Assembly: GCA_949987565.1 (NCBI GenBank)
Contig: OX465109.1
Location: 21,596,799 to 21,660,798 of the forward strand
From: Luidia sarsii
Taxonomy: Eukaryota; Echinodermata; Asteroidea; Paxillosida; Luidiidae
Reading direction: 5' to 3'
DNA length: 64,000 nt
Shown here: positions 40,001 to 53,367 of the stretch, one piece after another
Layout: each line of letters starts with the position of its first letter
Position numbering within the stretch: the stretch's first letter is position 1
Translations under genes and position numbers: made by a program
Notes under the pieces: model-generated
The model's input: the letters and a program-made list of their open reading frames with translations, nothing else
The model's database searches: none
What the model was told of the DNA's origin: nothing

Positions 40001-41212
40001 CAGGAGAGTGACGTGTATCACAGTCAGGCTCATTGCGGTATTGAAACATGATATGGCAGGAGAGTGATGTTTATCACAGTCAAGCGCAATGCGGTATTGA
40101 AACATGACATGGCAGTAGAGTGACGTGTATCACAGTCAGGCTCATTGCGGTATTGAAACATGATATGGCAGGAGAGTGATGTTTATCACAGTCAAGCGCA
40201 ATGCGGTATTGAAACATGACATGGCAAAAGAGAGACGTGTATCACAGTCAGGCACATTGCGGTATTGAAACATGACATGGCAGGAGAGTGACGTGTATCA
40301 CAGTCAGGCGCATTGCGATATTGAAACAAGACATGGCAGGAGAGTGACGTGTATCACACTCAGGCGCTTTGTGGTATTGAAACATGACATGGCAGGACAG
40401 TGACGTGTATCACATTCAGGCTTATTGCGGAATTGAAACATGACATGGCAGGAGAGTGACGTGTATCACAGTCAGGCGCATTGCGGTATTGAAACATGAC
40501 ATGGCAGGAGAGTGACGTGTATCACAGTCAGGCACATTGCGGTATTGAAACATGACATGGCAGAAGAGTGACGTGTATCACAGTCAGGCTCATTGTGGTA
40601 TTGAAACATGACATGGCAGAAGAGTGACATGTATCACAGTCAGGCTCATTGCGGTATTGAAACATGACATGGCAGGAGAGTGACGTGTATCACAGTCAGG
40701 CGCATTGCGGTATTGAAACATGACATGGCAGGAGACTGACGTGTATCACAGTCAGGCTCATTGCGATATTGAAACATGACATGGCAGGAGAGTGACGTGT
40801 ATCACAGTCAGGCTTATTGCGGTATTGAAACATGACATGGCAGGAGAGTGACGTGTATCACACTCAGGCGCAATGCGGTATTAAAACATGACGTGGCAGA
40901 AGAGAGACGTGTATCACAGTCAGGCACATTGCGGTATTGAAACATGACATGGCAGGAGAGTGACGTGTATCACAGTCAGGCACATTGCGGTATTGAAACA
41001 TGACATGGCAGGAGAGTGACGTGTATCACAGTCAGGCTCATTGCGGTATTGAAACATGATATGGCAGGAGAGTGATGTTTATCACAGTCAAGCGCAATGC
41101 GGTATTGAAACATGACATGGCAGTAGAGTGACGTGTATCACAGTCAGGCGCATTGTGGTATTGAAACATGACGTGGCAGGAGAGAGACGTGTATCACAGT
41201 CAGGCACATTGC
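37012..41212 (+). repeat. Block C 4201-bp unit, copy C5
   Basis: This is the tandem partner of C4. After 41212 the sequence does not start a third copy. It continues as the counterpart of 31186 onward (C3), with 'gtattcaaag' near 41248. A single 4201-bp segment was therefore doubled in place inside an older arrangement. Confidence 0.9.
39075..39466 (+). repeat. 168-bp trimer repeat (gacgtgg/gacgtgg/gacacgg), C5
   Basis: This is an exact counterpart of 34874-35265, 4201 bp downstream, including the 'attgacacatg' variant. Confidence 0.85.
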
Positions 41213-43173
41213 GGTATTGAAACATGACATGGCAGGAGAGTGACGTGTATTCAAAGTCAGGCGCATTGCGGTATTGAAACATGACATGGCAGAAGAGTGA
41301 CGTGTATCACAGTCAGTCTCATTGCGGTATTGAAACATGACATGGCAGGAGAGTGACATGTATCACAGTCAGGCGCATTGTGGTATTGAAACATGACATG
41401 GCAGGAGAGTGACGTGCATCCCAGTCAGGCGCATTGCGGTATTGAAACATGACATGGCAGGAGAGTGACGTGTATCACAGTCAGGCTCATTGTGGTATTG
41501 AAACATGACATGGCAGGAGAGTGACGTGTATCACAGTCAGGCGCATTGCGGTATTGAAACATGACATGGCAGGAGAGTGACATGTATCACAGTCAGGCTC
41601 ATTGTGGTATTGAAACATGACATGGCAGGAGAGTGACGTGTATCACAGTCAGGCGCATTGCGGTATTGAAACATGATATGGCAGGAGAGTGATGTTTATC
41701 ACAGTCAGGCTCATTGTGGTATTGAAACATGACATGGCAGGAGAGAGACGTGTATCCCAGTCAGGCTCATTGCGTTATTGAAACATGACATGGCAGGAGA
41801 GAGACGTGCATCCCAGTCAGGCGCATTGCGGTATTGAAACATGATATGGCAGGAGAGTGACGTGTATCACAGTCAGGCTCATTGCGGTATTGAAACATGA
41901 CATGGTAGGAGAGTGACGTGCATCCCAGTCAGGCGCATTGCGGTATTGAAACATGACATGGTAGGAGAGTGACGTGTATCACAGTCAGGCGCATTGCGGT
42001 ATTGAAACATGATATGGCAGGAGAGTGATGTTTATCACAGTCATGCTCATTGCGGTATTGAAACATGACATGGAAGGAGAGTGACGTGTATCACAGTCAG
42101 GCGCATTGCGGTATTGAAACATGATATGGCAGGAGAGTGATGTTTATCACAGTCAGGTACATTGTGGTATTGAATCATGACATGACAGGAGAGTGACATG
42201 TATCACAGTCAGGCTCATTGCGGTATTGAAACTTGACATGGCAGGAGAGTGATGTGTATCACAGTCAGGCTCATTGTGGTATTGAAACATGACATGGCAG
42301 GAGAGTGACCTGTATCACAGTCAGGCGCATTGCGGTATTGATACATGACATGGCAGAAAGAATGACGTGTATCACAGCCAGGTACATTGGGGTATTGAAA
42401 CATGACATGGAAGGAGAGAGACGTGTATCACAGTCAGGCGCATTGCGTTATTGAAACATGACATGGCAGGAGAGTGACGTGTATCACAGTCAGGCGCATT
42501 TCGTTATTAAAACATGACATGGCAGGAGAGTGACGTGTATCACAGTCAGGCGCTTTGCGGTATTGAAACATGACATAGCAGGAGAGTGACGTGTATCACA
42601 GTCAGGCTCATTGCGGTATTGAAACATGACATTGCAGGAGAGTGACATGTATCACAGTCAGGCACTTTGCGGTATTGAAACTCGACATGGCAGGAGAGAG
42701 ACGTGTATTACAGTCAGGCGCATTGCGGTATTGAATCATGACATGGCAGTAGAGTGACATGTTTCACAGTCAGGCTTATTGGGGTATTAAAACATGACAT
42801 GGCAGGAGAGTGACGTGTATTACAGTCAGGCTCATTGCGATATTGAAACATGACATGGTACGAGAGTGACGTGTATTACAGTCAGGCTCATTGCGGTATT
42901 GAAACATGACATGGCAGGAGAGTGACGTGTATCACAGTCAGGTGCATTGCGGTATTGAAACATGACATGGCAGGAGAGTGACTTGTATCACAGTCAGGTA
43001 CATTGCGGTATTGAAATAATGACATGGCAGGAGAGTGACGTGTATCACAGTCAGGCTTATTGCGGTATTGAAACATGACATGGCAGGAGAGAGACGTGTA
43101 TCACAGTCAGGCACATTGCGGTATTGAAACATGACATGGCAGTAGAGTGACGTGTATCACAGTCAGGCGCATT
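41213..43173 (+). repeat. Transition between blocks C and D
   Basis: The first about 160 bp continue C3-type sequence. From 41672 the order of variants ('gatatgg' with 'gatgtttatcacagtcagg', then 'gagagacgtgtatcccag') matches 46378 and 51531, so the block D unit extends upstream into this stretch. A one-base insertion lies in 'ggcagaaagaatgacg' near 42355, and another in 'gaaataatgacatgg' near 43015. No gene is visible. Confidence 0.75.
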
Positions 43174-46100
43174 CTGGCATTGAAACATGACATGGCAGGA
43201 GAGTTACATGTATCACAGTCAGGCGCATTGCGGTATTGAAACATGACGTGGCAGGAGAGAGACGTGTATCACAGTCAGGCGCATTGTGGTATTGAAACAT
43301 GACATGGCAGGAGAGTGACATGTATCACAGTCAGGCTCATTGCGGTATTGAAACATGACATGGCAGGAGTGTGACGTGTATCACAGTCAGGCGCATTGTG
43401 GTATTGAAACATGACATGACCGGAGAGAGACGTGCATCCCAGTCAGGCGCATTGTGGTATTGAAACATGACATGGCAGGAGAGTGACGTGTATCACAGTC
43501 AGGCTCATTGTGGTATTGAGACATGACATGGCAGGAGAGTGACGTGTATCACAGTCAGGCTCATTGCGGTATTGAAACATGACATGGCAGGAGAGTGACG
43601 TGTATCACAGTCAGGCGCATTGTGGTATTGAAACATGACATGACAGGAGAGAGACGTGCATCCCAGTCAGGCGCATTGTGGTATTGAATCATGACATGAC
43701 AGGAGAGAGACGTGTATCACAGTCAGGCGCATTGTGGTATTGAAACATGACATGGCAGGAGAGTGACGTGTATCACAGTCAGGCTCATTGCGGTATTGAA
43801 ACATGACATGGCAGGAGAGAGACGTGTATCCCAGTCAGGCGCATTGTGGTATTGAAACATGACATTACAGGAGAGTGACGTGTATCACAGTCAGGCGCAT
43901 TGTGGTATTGAAACATGACATGACAGGAGAGTGACGTGTATCACAGTCATGCTCATTGTGGTATTGAAACATGACATGGCAGGAGAGTGACGTGTATCAC
44001 AGTCAGGCTTATTGCGGTATTGAAACATGACATGACAGGAGAGAGACGTGTATCACAGTCAGGCTCATTGCGGTATTGAAACATGACATGGCAGGAGAGT
44101 GACGTGTATCACAGTTAGGCGCATTGCGGTATTGAAACATGACATGACAGGAGAGTGACGTGTATCACAGTCAGGCGCATTGTGGTATTGAAACATGACA
44201 TGGCAGGAGAGTGACGTGTATCACAGTCAGGCGCATTGCGGTATTGAAACATGACATGACAGGAGAGAGACGTGTATCACAGTCAGGCGCATTGCGGTAT
44301 TGAAACATGACATGGCAGGAGAGTGACGTGTATCACAGTCATGCTCATTGTGGTATTGAAACATGACATGGCAGGAGAGTGATGTGTATCACAGTCAGGC
44401 TTATTGCGGTATTGAAACATGACATGACAGGAGAGAGACGTGTATCACAGTCAGGCTCATTGCGGTATTGAAACATGACATGGCAGGAGAGTGACGTGTA
44501 TCACAGTCAGGCGCATTGCGGTACTGAAACATGACATGACAGGAGAGTGACGTGTATCCCAGTCAGGCGCATTTTGGTATTGAAACATGACATGGCAGGA
44601 GAGTGACATGTATCACAGTCAGGCGCATTGCGGTATTGAAACATGACATGGCAGTAGAGTGACGTGTATCACAGTCATGTGCATTGCGGTATTGAAACAT
44701 GACATGGCAGGAGAGTGACGTGTATCACAGTCATATGCATTGCGGTATTGAAACATGACATGGCAGGAGAGTGACGTGTATCACAGTCAGGCGCATTGTG
44801 GTATTGAAACATGACATGGCAGGAGAGTGACGTGCATCCCAGTCAGGCTCATTGCGGTATTGAAACAAGACATGACAGGAGAGTGACGTGTATCACAGTC
44901 AGGCGCATTGTGGTATTGAAACATGACATGACAGGAGAGTGACGTGTATTACAGTCAGGCTCATTGCGGTATTGAAACATGACATGGCAGGAGAGTGACG
45001 TGTATCACAGTCAGGCGCATTGTGGTATTGAAACATGACATGGCAGGAGAGTGACGTGTATCACAGTCAGGCGCATTGTGGTATTGAAACATGACATGGC
45101 AGTAGAATGACGTGTATCACAGTCAGGCACATTGCGGTATTGAAACATGACATGACAGGAGAGTGACGTGTATCACTGTCAGGCTCATTGTGGTATTGAA
45201 ACATGACATGGCAGGAGAGTGACGTGTATCACAGTCAGGCTCATTTTGGTATTGAAACATGACATGGCAGGAGAGTGACGTGTATCACAGTCAGGCGCAT
45301 TGTGGTATTGAATCATGACATGGCAGGAGAGTGACATGTATCACTGTCAGGCTCAATGTGGTATTGAAACATGACATGGCAGGAGAGTGACGTGTATCAC
45401 TGTCAGGCTCATTGTGGTATTGAAACATGACATGACAGGAGAGTGACGTGTATCACAGTCAGGCGCAATGTGGTATCGAAACATGACATGGCAGGAGAGT
45501 GACGTGTATCACAGTCATGCTCATTGCGGTATTGAAACATGACATGGCAGGAGAGTGACGTGCATCCCAGTCAGGCGCATTGCGGTATTGAAACATGACA
45601 TGGCAGGAGAGTGACGTGTATCACAGTCAGGCGCATTGTGGTATTGAATCATGACATGACAGGAGAGAGACGTGTATCACAGTCAGGCTCATTGCGGTAA
45701 TGAAACATGACATGGCAGGAGAGTGACGTGTATCACAGTCAGGCGCATTGTGGTATTGAATCATGACATGACAGGAGAGAGACGTGTATCACAGTCAGGC
45801 TCATTGCGGTATTGAAACATGACATGGCAGGAGAGTGACGTGTATCACAGTCAGGCTCATTGCGGTATTGAATCATGACATGGCAGGAGAGAGACGTGTA
45901 TCACAGTCAGGCGCATTGCGGTATTGAAACATGACATGGCAGGAGAGTGACGTGCATCCCAGTCAGGCTCATTGCGGTATTGAAACATGACATGACAGGA
46001 GAGTGACATGTATCACAGTCAGGCGCATTGTGGTATTGAAACATGACATGACAGGAGAGAGACGTGTATCACAGTCAGGCGCATTGTGGTATTGAAACAT

Positions 46101-48214
46101 GACATGACAGGAGAGTGACGTGTATCACAGTCATGCTCATTGTGGTATTGAAACATGACATGGCAGGAGAGGAACGTGTATCACAGTCATGCTCATTGTG
46201 GTATTGAAACATGACATGGCAGGAGAGTGACGTGTATCACAGTCAGGCTTATTGCGGTATTGAAACATGACATGACAGGAGAGAGACGTGTATCACAGTC
46301 AGGCTCATTGCGGTATTGAAACATGACATGGCAGGAGAGTGACGTGTATCACAGTCAGGCGCATTGCGGTATTGAAACATGATATGGCAGGAGAGTGATG
46401 TTTATCACAGTCAGGCTCATTGTGGTATTGAAACATGACATGGCAGGAGAGAGACGTGTATCCCAGTCAGGCTCATTGCGGTATTGAAACATGACATGGC
46501 AGGAGAGAGACGTGCATCCCAGTCAGGCGCATTGCGGTATTGAAACATGATATGGCAGGAGAGTGACGTGTATCACAGTCAGGCGCATTGCGGTATTGAA
46601 ACATGACATGGCAGGAGAGTGACGTGTATCACAGTCAGGCTCATTGCGGTATTGAAACATGACATGGCAGGAGAGTGACGTGTATCACAGTCAGGCGCAT
46701 TGCGGTATTGAAACATGATATGGCAGGAGAGTGATGTTTATCACAGTCAGGCTCCATGTGGTATTGAAACATGACATGGCAGGAGAGAGACGTGTATCCC
46801 AGTCAGGCTCATTGCGGTATTGAAACATGACATGGCAGGAGAGAGACGTGCATCCCAGTCAGGCGCATTGCGGTATTGAAACATGATATGGCAGGAGAGT
46901 GACGTGTATAACAGTCAGGCTCATTGCGGTATTGAAACATGACATTGCAGGAGAGTGACGTGTATCACAGTCAGGCACTTTGCGGTATTGAAACTCGACA
47001 TGGCAGGAGAGAGACGTGTATTACAGTCAGGCGCATTGCGGTATTGAATCATGACATGGCAGTAGAGTGACATGTTTCACAGTCAGGCTTATTGGGGTAT
47101 TAAAACATGACATGGCAGGAGAGTGACGTGTATTACAGTCAGGCTCATTGCGATATTGAAACATGACATGGTAGGAGAGTGACGTGTATTACAGTCAGGC
47201 TCATTGCGGTATTGAAACATGACATGGCAGGAGAGTGACGTGTATCACAGTCAGGCTCATTGCGGTATTGAAACATGACATGGCAGGAGAGTGACGTGTA
47301 TCACAGTCAGGTGCATTGCGGTATTGAAACATGACATGGCAGGAGAGTGACGTGTATCACAGTTAGGTACATTGCGGTATTGAAACATAACATGGCAGGA
47401 GAGTGACGTGTATCATAGTCAGGCGCATTGCGGTATTGAAACATGACATGGCAGGAGAGTGACGTGTATCACAGTCAGGCGCATTGCGGTATTGAAACAT
47501 GACATGGCAGGAGAGTGACGTGTATCACAGTCAGGCGCATTGTGGTATTGAAACATGACATGGCAGGAGAGTGACGTGTATCACAGTCAGGCTCATTGCG
47601 GTATTGAAACATGACATGGCAGGAGAGTGACGTGTATCACACTCAGGCGCATTGCGGTATTGAAACATGACATGGCAGGAGAGTGACGTGTATCACAGTC
47701 AGGCGCATTGCGGTATTGAAACATGACATGGCAGGAGAGTGACGTGTATCACAGTCAGGCTCATTGCGGTATTGAAACATGACATGGCAGGAGAGTGACG
47801 TGTATCACAGTCAGGCGCATTGCGGTATTGAAATATGACATGGCAGGAGAGTGACGTGTATCACAGTCAGGCGCATTGTGGTATTGAAACATGACGTGGC
47901 AGGAGAGTGACGTGTATCACAGTCAGGCTCATTGCGGTATTGAAACATGACGTGGCAGGAGAGTGACGTGTATCACAGTCAGGCGCATTGCGGTATTGAA
48001 ACATGACGTGGCAGGAGAGTGACGTGTATCACAGTCAGGTGCATTGCGGTATTGAAACATGACATGGCAGGAGAGTGACTTGTATCACAGTCAGGTACAT
48101 TGCGGTATTGAAATAATGACATGGCAGGAGAGTGACGTGTATCACAGTCAGGCTTATTGCGGTATTGAAACATGACATGGCAGTAGAGTGACGTGTATCA
48201 CAGTCAGGCGCATT
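43174..48214 (+). repeat. Block D unit D1 (5041 bp)
   Basis: Unit edges are set at the rare 'attctggcattgaaac' monomer (43174, 48215, 53368, 59752). The unit equals 90 monomers plus one base. Compared with D2 it lacks two 'tcatgctcattgtgg' monomers (near 44000 and 44380). The stretch just before it (42677-43174) lacks 13 monomers that are present before D2. Confidence 0.85.
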
Positions 48215-51200
48215 CTGGCATTGAAACATGACATGGCAGGAGAGTTACATGTATCACAGTCAGGCGCATTGCGGTATTGAAACATGACGTGGCAGGAGAG
48301 AGACGTGTATCACAGTCAGGCGCATTGTGGTATTGAAACATGACATGGCAGGAGAGTGACATGTATCACAGTCAGGCGCATTGCGGTATTGAAACATGAC
48401 ATGGCAGGAGTGTGACGTGTATCACAGTCAGGCGCATTGTGGTATTGAAACATGACATGACCGGAGAGAGACGTGCATCCCAGTCAGGCGCATTGTGGTA
48501 TTGAAACATGACATGGCAGGAGAGTGACGTGTATCACAGTCAGGCTCATTGTGGTATTGAGACATGACATGGCAGGAGAGTGACGTGTATCACAGTCAGG
48601 CTCATTGCGGTATTGAAACATGACATGGCAGGAGAGTGACGTGTATCACAGTCAGGCGCATTGTGGTATTGAAACATGACATGACAGGAGAGAGACGTGC
48701 ATCCCAGTCAGGCGCATTGTGGTATTGAATCATGACATGACAGGAGAGAGACGTGTATCACAGTCAGGCGCATTGTGGTATTGAAACATGACATGGCAGG
48801 AGAGTGACGTGTATCACAGTCAGGCTCATTGCGGTATTGAAACATGACATGGCAGGAGAGAGACGTGTATCCCAGTCAGGCGCATTGTGGTATTGAAACA
48901 TGACATTACAGGAGAGTGACGTGTATCACAGTCAGGCGCATTGTGGTATTGAAACATGACATGACAGGAGAGTGACGTGTATCACAGTCATGCTCATTGT
49001 GGTATTGAAACATGACATGGCAGGAGAGTGACGTGTATCACAGTCATGCTCATTGTGGTATTGAAACATGACATGGCAGGAGAGTGACGTGTATCACAGT
49101 CAGGCTTATTGCGGTATTGAAACATGACATGACAGGAGAGAGACGTGTATCACAGTCAGGCTCATTGCGGTATTGAAACATGACATGGCAGGATAGTGAC
49201 GTGTATCACAGTTAGGCGCATTGCGGTATTGAAACATGACATGACAGGAGAGTGACGTGTATCACAGTCAGGCGCATTGTGGTATTGAAACATGACATGG
49301 CAGGAGAGTGACGTGTATCACAGTCAGGCGCATTGCGGTATTGAAACATGACATGACAGGAGAGAGACGTGTATCACAGTCAGGCGCATTGCGGTATTGA
49401 AACATGACATGGCAGGAGAGTGACGTGTATCACAGTGATGCTCATTGTGGTATTGAAACATGACATGGCAGGAGAGTGACGTGTATCACAGTCATGCTCA
49501 TTGTGGTAATGAAACATGACATGGCAGGAGAGTGATGTGTATCACAGTCAGGCTTATTGCGGTATTGAAACATGACATGACAGGAGAGAGACGTGTATCA
49601 CAGTCAGGCTCATTGCGGTATTGAAACATGACATGGCAGGAGAGTGACGTGTATCACAGTCAGGCGCATTGCGGTACTGAAACATGACATGACAGGAGAG
49701 TGACGTGTATCCCAGTCAGGCGCATTTTGGTATTGAAACATGACATGGCAGGAGAGTGACATGTATCACAGTCAGGCGCATTGCGGTATTGAAACATGAC
49801 ATGGCAGTAGAGTGACGTGTATCACAGTCATGCGCATTGCGGTATTGAAACATGACATGGCAGGAGAGTGACGTGTATCACAGTCATATGCATTGCGGTA
49901 TTGAAACATGACATGGCAGGAGAGTGACGTGTATCACAGTCAGGCGCATTGTGGTATTGAAACATGACATGGCAGGAGAGTGACGTGCATCCCAGTCAGG
50001 CTCATTGCGGTATTGAAACAAGACATGACAGGAGAGTGACGTGTATCACAGTCAGGCGCATTGTGGTATTGAAACATGACATGACAGGAGAGTGACGTGT
50101 ATTACAGTCAGGCTCATTGCGGTATTGAAACATGACATGGCAGGAGAGTGACGTGTATCACAGTCAGGCGCATTGTGGTATTGAAACATGACATGGCAGG
50201 AGAGTGACGTGTATCACAGTCAGGCGCATTGTGGTATTGAAACATGACATGGCAGTAGAATGACGTGTATCACAGTCAGGCACATTGCGGTATTGAAACA
50301 TGACATGACAGGAGAGTGACGTGTATCACTGTCAGGCTCATTGTGGTATTGAAACATGACATGGCAGGAGAGTGACGTGTATCACAGTCAGGCTCATTTT
50401 GGTATTGAAACATGACATGGCAGGAGAGTGACGTGTATCACAGTCAGGCGCATTGTGGTATTGAATCATGACATGGCAGGAGAGTGACATGTATCACTGT
50501 CAGGCTCAATGTGGTATTGAAACATGACATGGCAGGAGAGTGACGTGTATCACTGTCAGGCTCATTGTGGTATTGAAACATGACATGACAGGAGAGTGAC
50601 GTGTATCACAGTCAGGCGCAATGTGGTATCGAAACATGACATGGCAGGAGAGTGACGTGTATCACAGTCATGCTCATTGCGGTATTGAAACATGACATGG
50701 CAGGAGAGTGACGTGCATCCCAGTCAGGCGCATTGCGGTATTGAAACATGACATGGCAGGAGAGTGACGTGTATCACAGTCAGGCGCATTGTGGTATTGA
50801 ATCATGACATGACAGGAGAGAGACGTGTATCACAGTCAGGCTCATTGCGGTAATGAAACATGACATGGCAGGAGAGTGACGTGTATCACAGTCAGGCGCA
50901 TTGTGGTATTGAATCATGACATGACAGGAGAGAGACGTGTATCACAGTCAGGCTCATTGCGGTATTGAAACATGACATGGCAGGAGAGTGACGTGTATCA
51001 CAGTCAGGCTCATTGCGGTATTGAATCATGACATGGCAGGAGAGAGACGTGTATCACAGTCAGGCGCATTGCGGTATTGAAACATGACATGGCAGGAGAG
51101 TGACGTGCATCCCAGTCAGGCTCATTGCGGTATTGAAACATGACATGACAGGAGAGTGACATGTATCACAGTCAGGCGCATTGTGGTATTGAAACATGAC

Positions 51201-53367
51201 ATGACAGGAGAGAGACGTGTATCACAGTCAGGCGCATTGTGGTATTGAAACATGACATGACAGGAGAGTGACGTGTATCACAGTCATGCTCATTGTGGTA
51301 TTGAAACATGACATGGCAGGAGAGGAACGTGTATCACAGTCATGCTCATTGTGGTATTGAAACATGACATGGCAGGAGAGTGACGTGTATCACAGTCAGG
51401 CTTATTGCGGTATTGAAACATGACATGACAGGAGAGAGACGTGTATCACAGTCAGGCTCATTGCGGTATTGAAACATGACATGGCAGGAGAGTGACGTGT
51501 ATCACAGTCAGGCGCATTGCGGTATTGAAACATGATATGGCAGGAGAGTGATGTTTATCACAGTCAGGCTCATTGTGGTATTGAAACATGACATGGCAGG
51601 AGAGAGACGTGTATCCCAGTCAGGCTCATTGCGGTATTGAAACATGACATGGCAGGAGAGAGACGTGCATCCCAGTCAGGCGCATTGCGGTATTGAAACA
51701 TGATATGGCAGGAGAGTGACGTGTATCACAGTCAGGCGCATTGCGGTATTGAAACATGACATGGCAGGAGAGTGACGTGTATCACAGTCAGGCTCATTGC
51801 GGTATTGAAACATGACATGGCAGGAGAGTGACGTGTATCACAGTCAGGCGCATTGCGGTATTGAAACATGATATGGCAGGAGAGTGATGTTTATCACAGT
51901 CAGGCTCCATGTGGTATTGAAACATGACATGGCAGGAGAGAGACGTGTATCCCAGTCAGGCTCATTGCGGTATTGAAACATGACATGGCAGGAGAGAGAC
52001 GTGCATCCCAGTCAGGCGCATTGCGGTATTGAAACATGATATGGCAGGAGAGTGACGTGTATAACAGTCAGGCTCATTGCGGTATTGAAACATGACATTG
52101 CAGGAGAGTGACGTGTATCACAGTCAGGCACTTTGCGGTATTGAAACTCGACATGGCAGGAGAGAGACGTGTATTACAGTCAGGCGCATTGCGGTATTGA
52201 ATCATGACATGGCAGTAGAGTGACATGTTTCACAGTCAGGCTTATTGGGGTATTAAAACATGACATGGCAGGAGAGTGACGTGTATTACAGTCAGGCTCA
52301 TTGCGATATTGAAACATGACATGGTAGGAGAGTGACGTGTATTACAGTCAGGCTCATTGCGGTATTGAAACATGACATGGCAGGAGAGTGACGTGTATCA
52401 CAGTCAGGCTCATTGCGGTATTGAAACATGACATGGCAGGAGAGTGACGTGTATCACAGTCAGGTGCATTGCGGTATTGAAACATGACATGGCAGGAGAG
52501 TGACGTGTATCACAGTTAGGTACATTGCGGTATTGAAACATAACATGGCAGGAGAGTGACGTGTATCATAGTCAGGCGCATTGCGGTATTGAAACATGAC
52601 ATGGCAGGAGAGTGACGTGTATCACAGTCAGGCGCATTGCGGTATTGAAACATGACATGGCAGGAGAGTGACGTGTATCACAGTCAGGCGCATTGTGGTA
52701 TTGAAACATGACATGGCAGGAGAGTGACGTGTATCACAGTCAGGCTCATTGCGGTATTGAAACATGACATGGCAGGAGAGTGACGTGTATCACACTCAGG
52801 CGCATTGCGGTATTGAAACATGACATGGCAGGAGAGTGACGTGTATCACAGTCAGGCGCATTGCGGTATTGAAACATGACATGGCAGGAGAGTGACGTGT
52901 ATCACAGTCAGGCTCATTGCGGTATTGAAACATGACATGGCAGGAGAGTGACGTGTATCACAGTCAGGCGCATTGCGGTATTGAAATATGACATGGCAGG
53001 AGAGTGACGTGTATCACAGTCAGGCGCATTGTGGTATTGAAACATGACGTGGCAGGAGAGTGACGTGTATCACAGTCAGGCTCATTGCGGTATTGAAACA
53101 TGACGTGGCAGGAGAGTGACGTGTATCACAGTCAGGCGCATTGCGGTATTGAAACATGACGTGGCAGGAGAGTGACGTGTATCACAGTCAGGTGCATTGC
53201 GGTATTGAAACATGACATGGCAGGAGAGTGACTTGTATCACAGTCAGGTACATTGCGGTATTGAAATAATGACATGGCAGGAGAGTGACGTGTATCACAG
53301 TCAGGCTTATTGCGGTATTGAAACATGACATGGCAGTAGAGTGACGTGTATCACAGTCAGGCGCATT
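48215..53367 (+). repeat. Block D unit D2 (5153 bp)
   Basis: The unit equals 92 monomers plus one base. Independent checkpoints keep the 5153 spacing to the next copy: 'tggtatcgaaac' at 50630 to 55783, and 'ctggcattg' at 48215 to 53368. The same spacing joins the previous copy for 'catgatatgg' at 46378 to 51531. The inserted base is in 'gaaataatgacatgg' near 53265, and the same variant occurs near 48112 at the end of D1. Confidence 0.88.

Noticed and set aside
43010..43020. Possible junction or insertion scar at 'gaaataatgacatgg'
   Set aside because: It is a single-base insertion inside an ordinary monomer, inherited at about 48112 and 53265. Sequence on both sides is continuous satellite.
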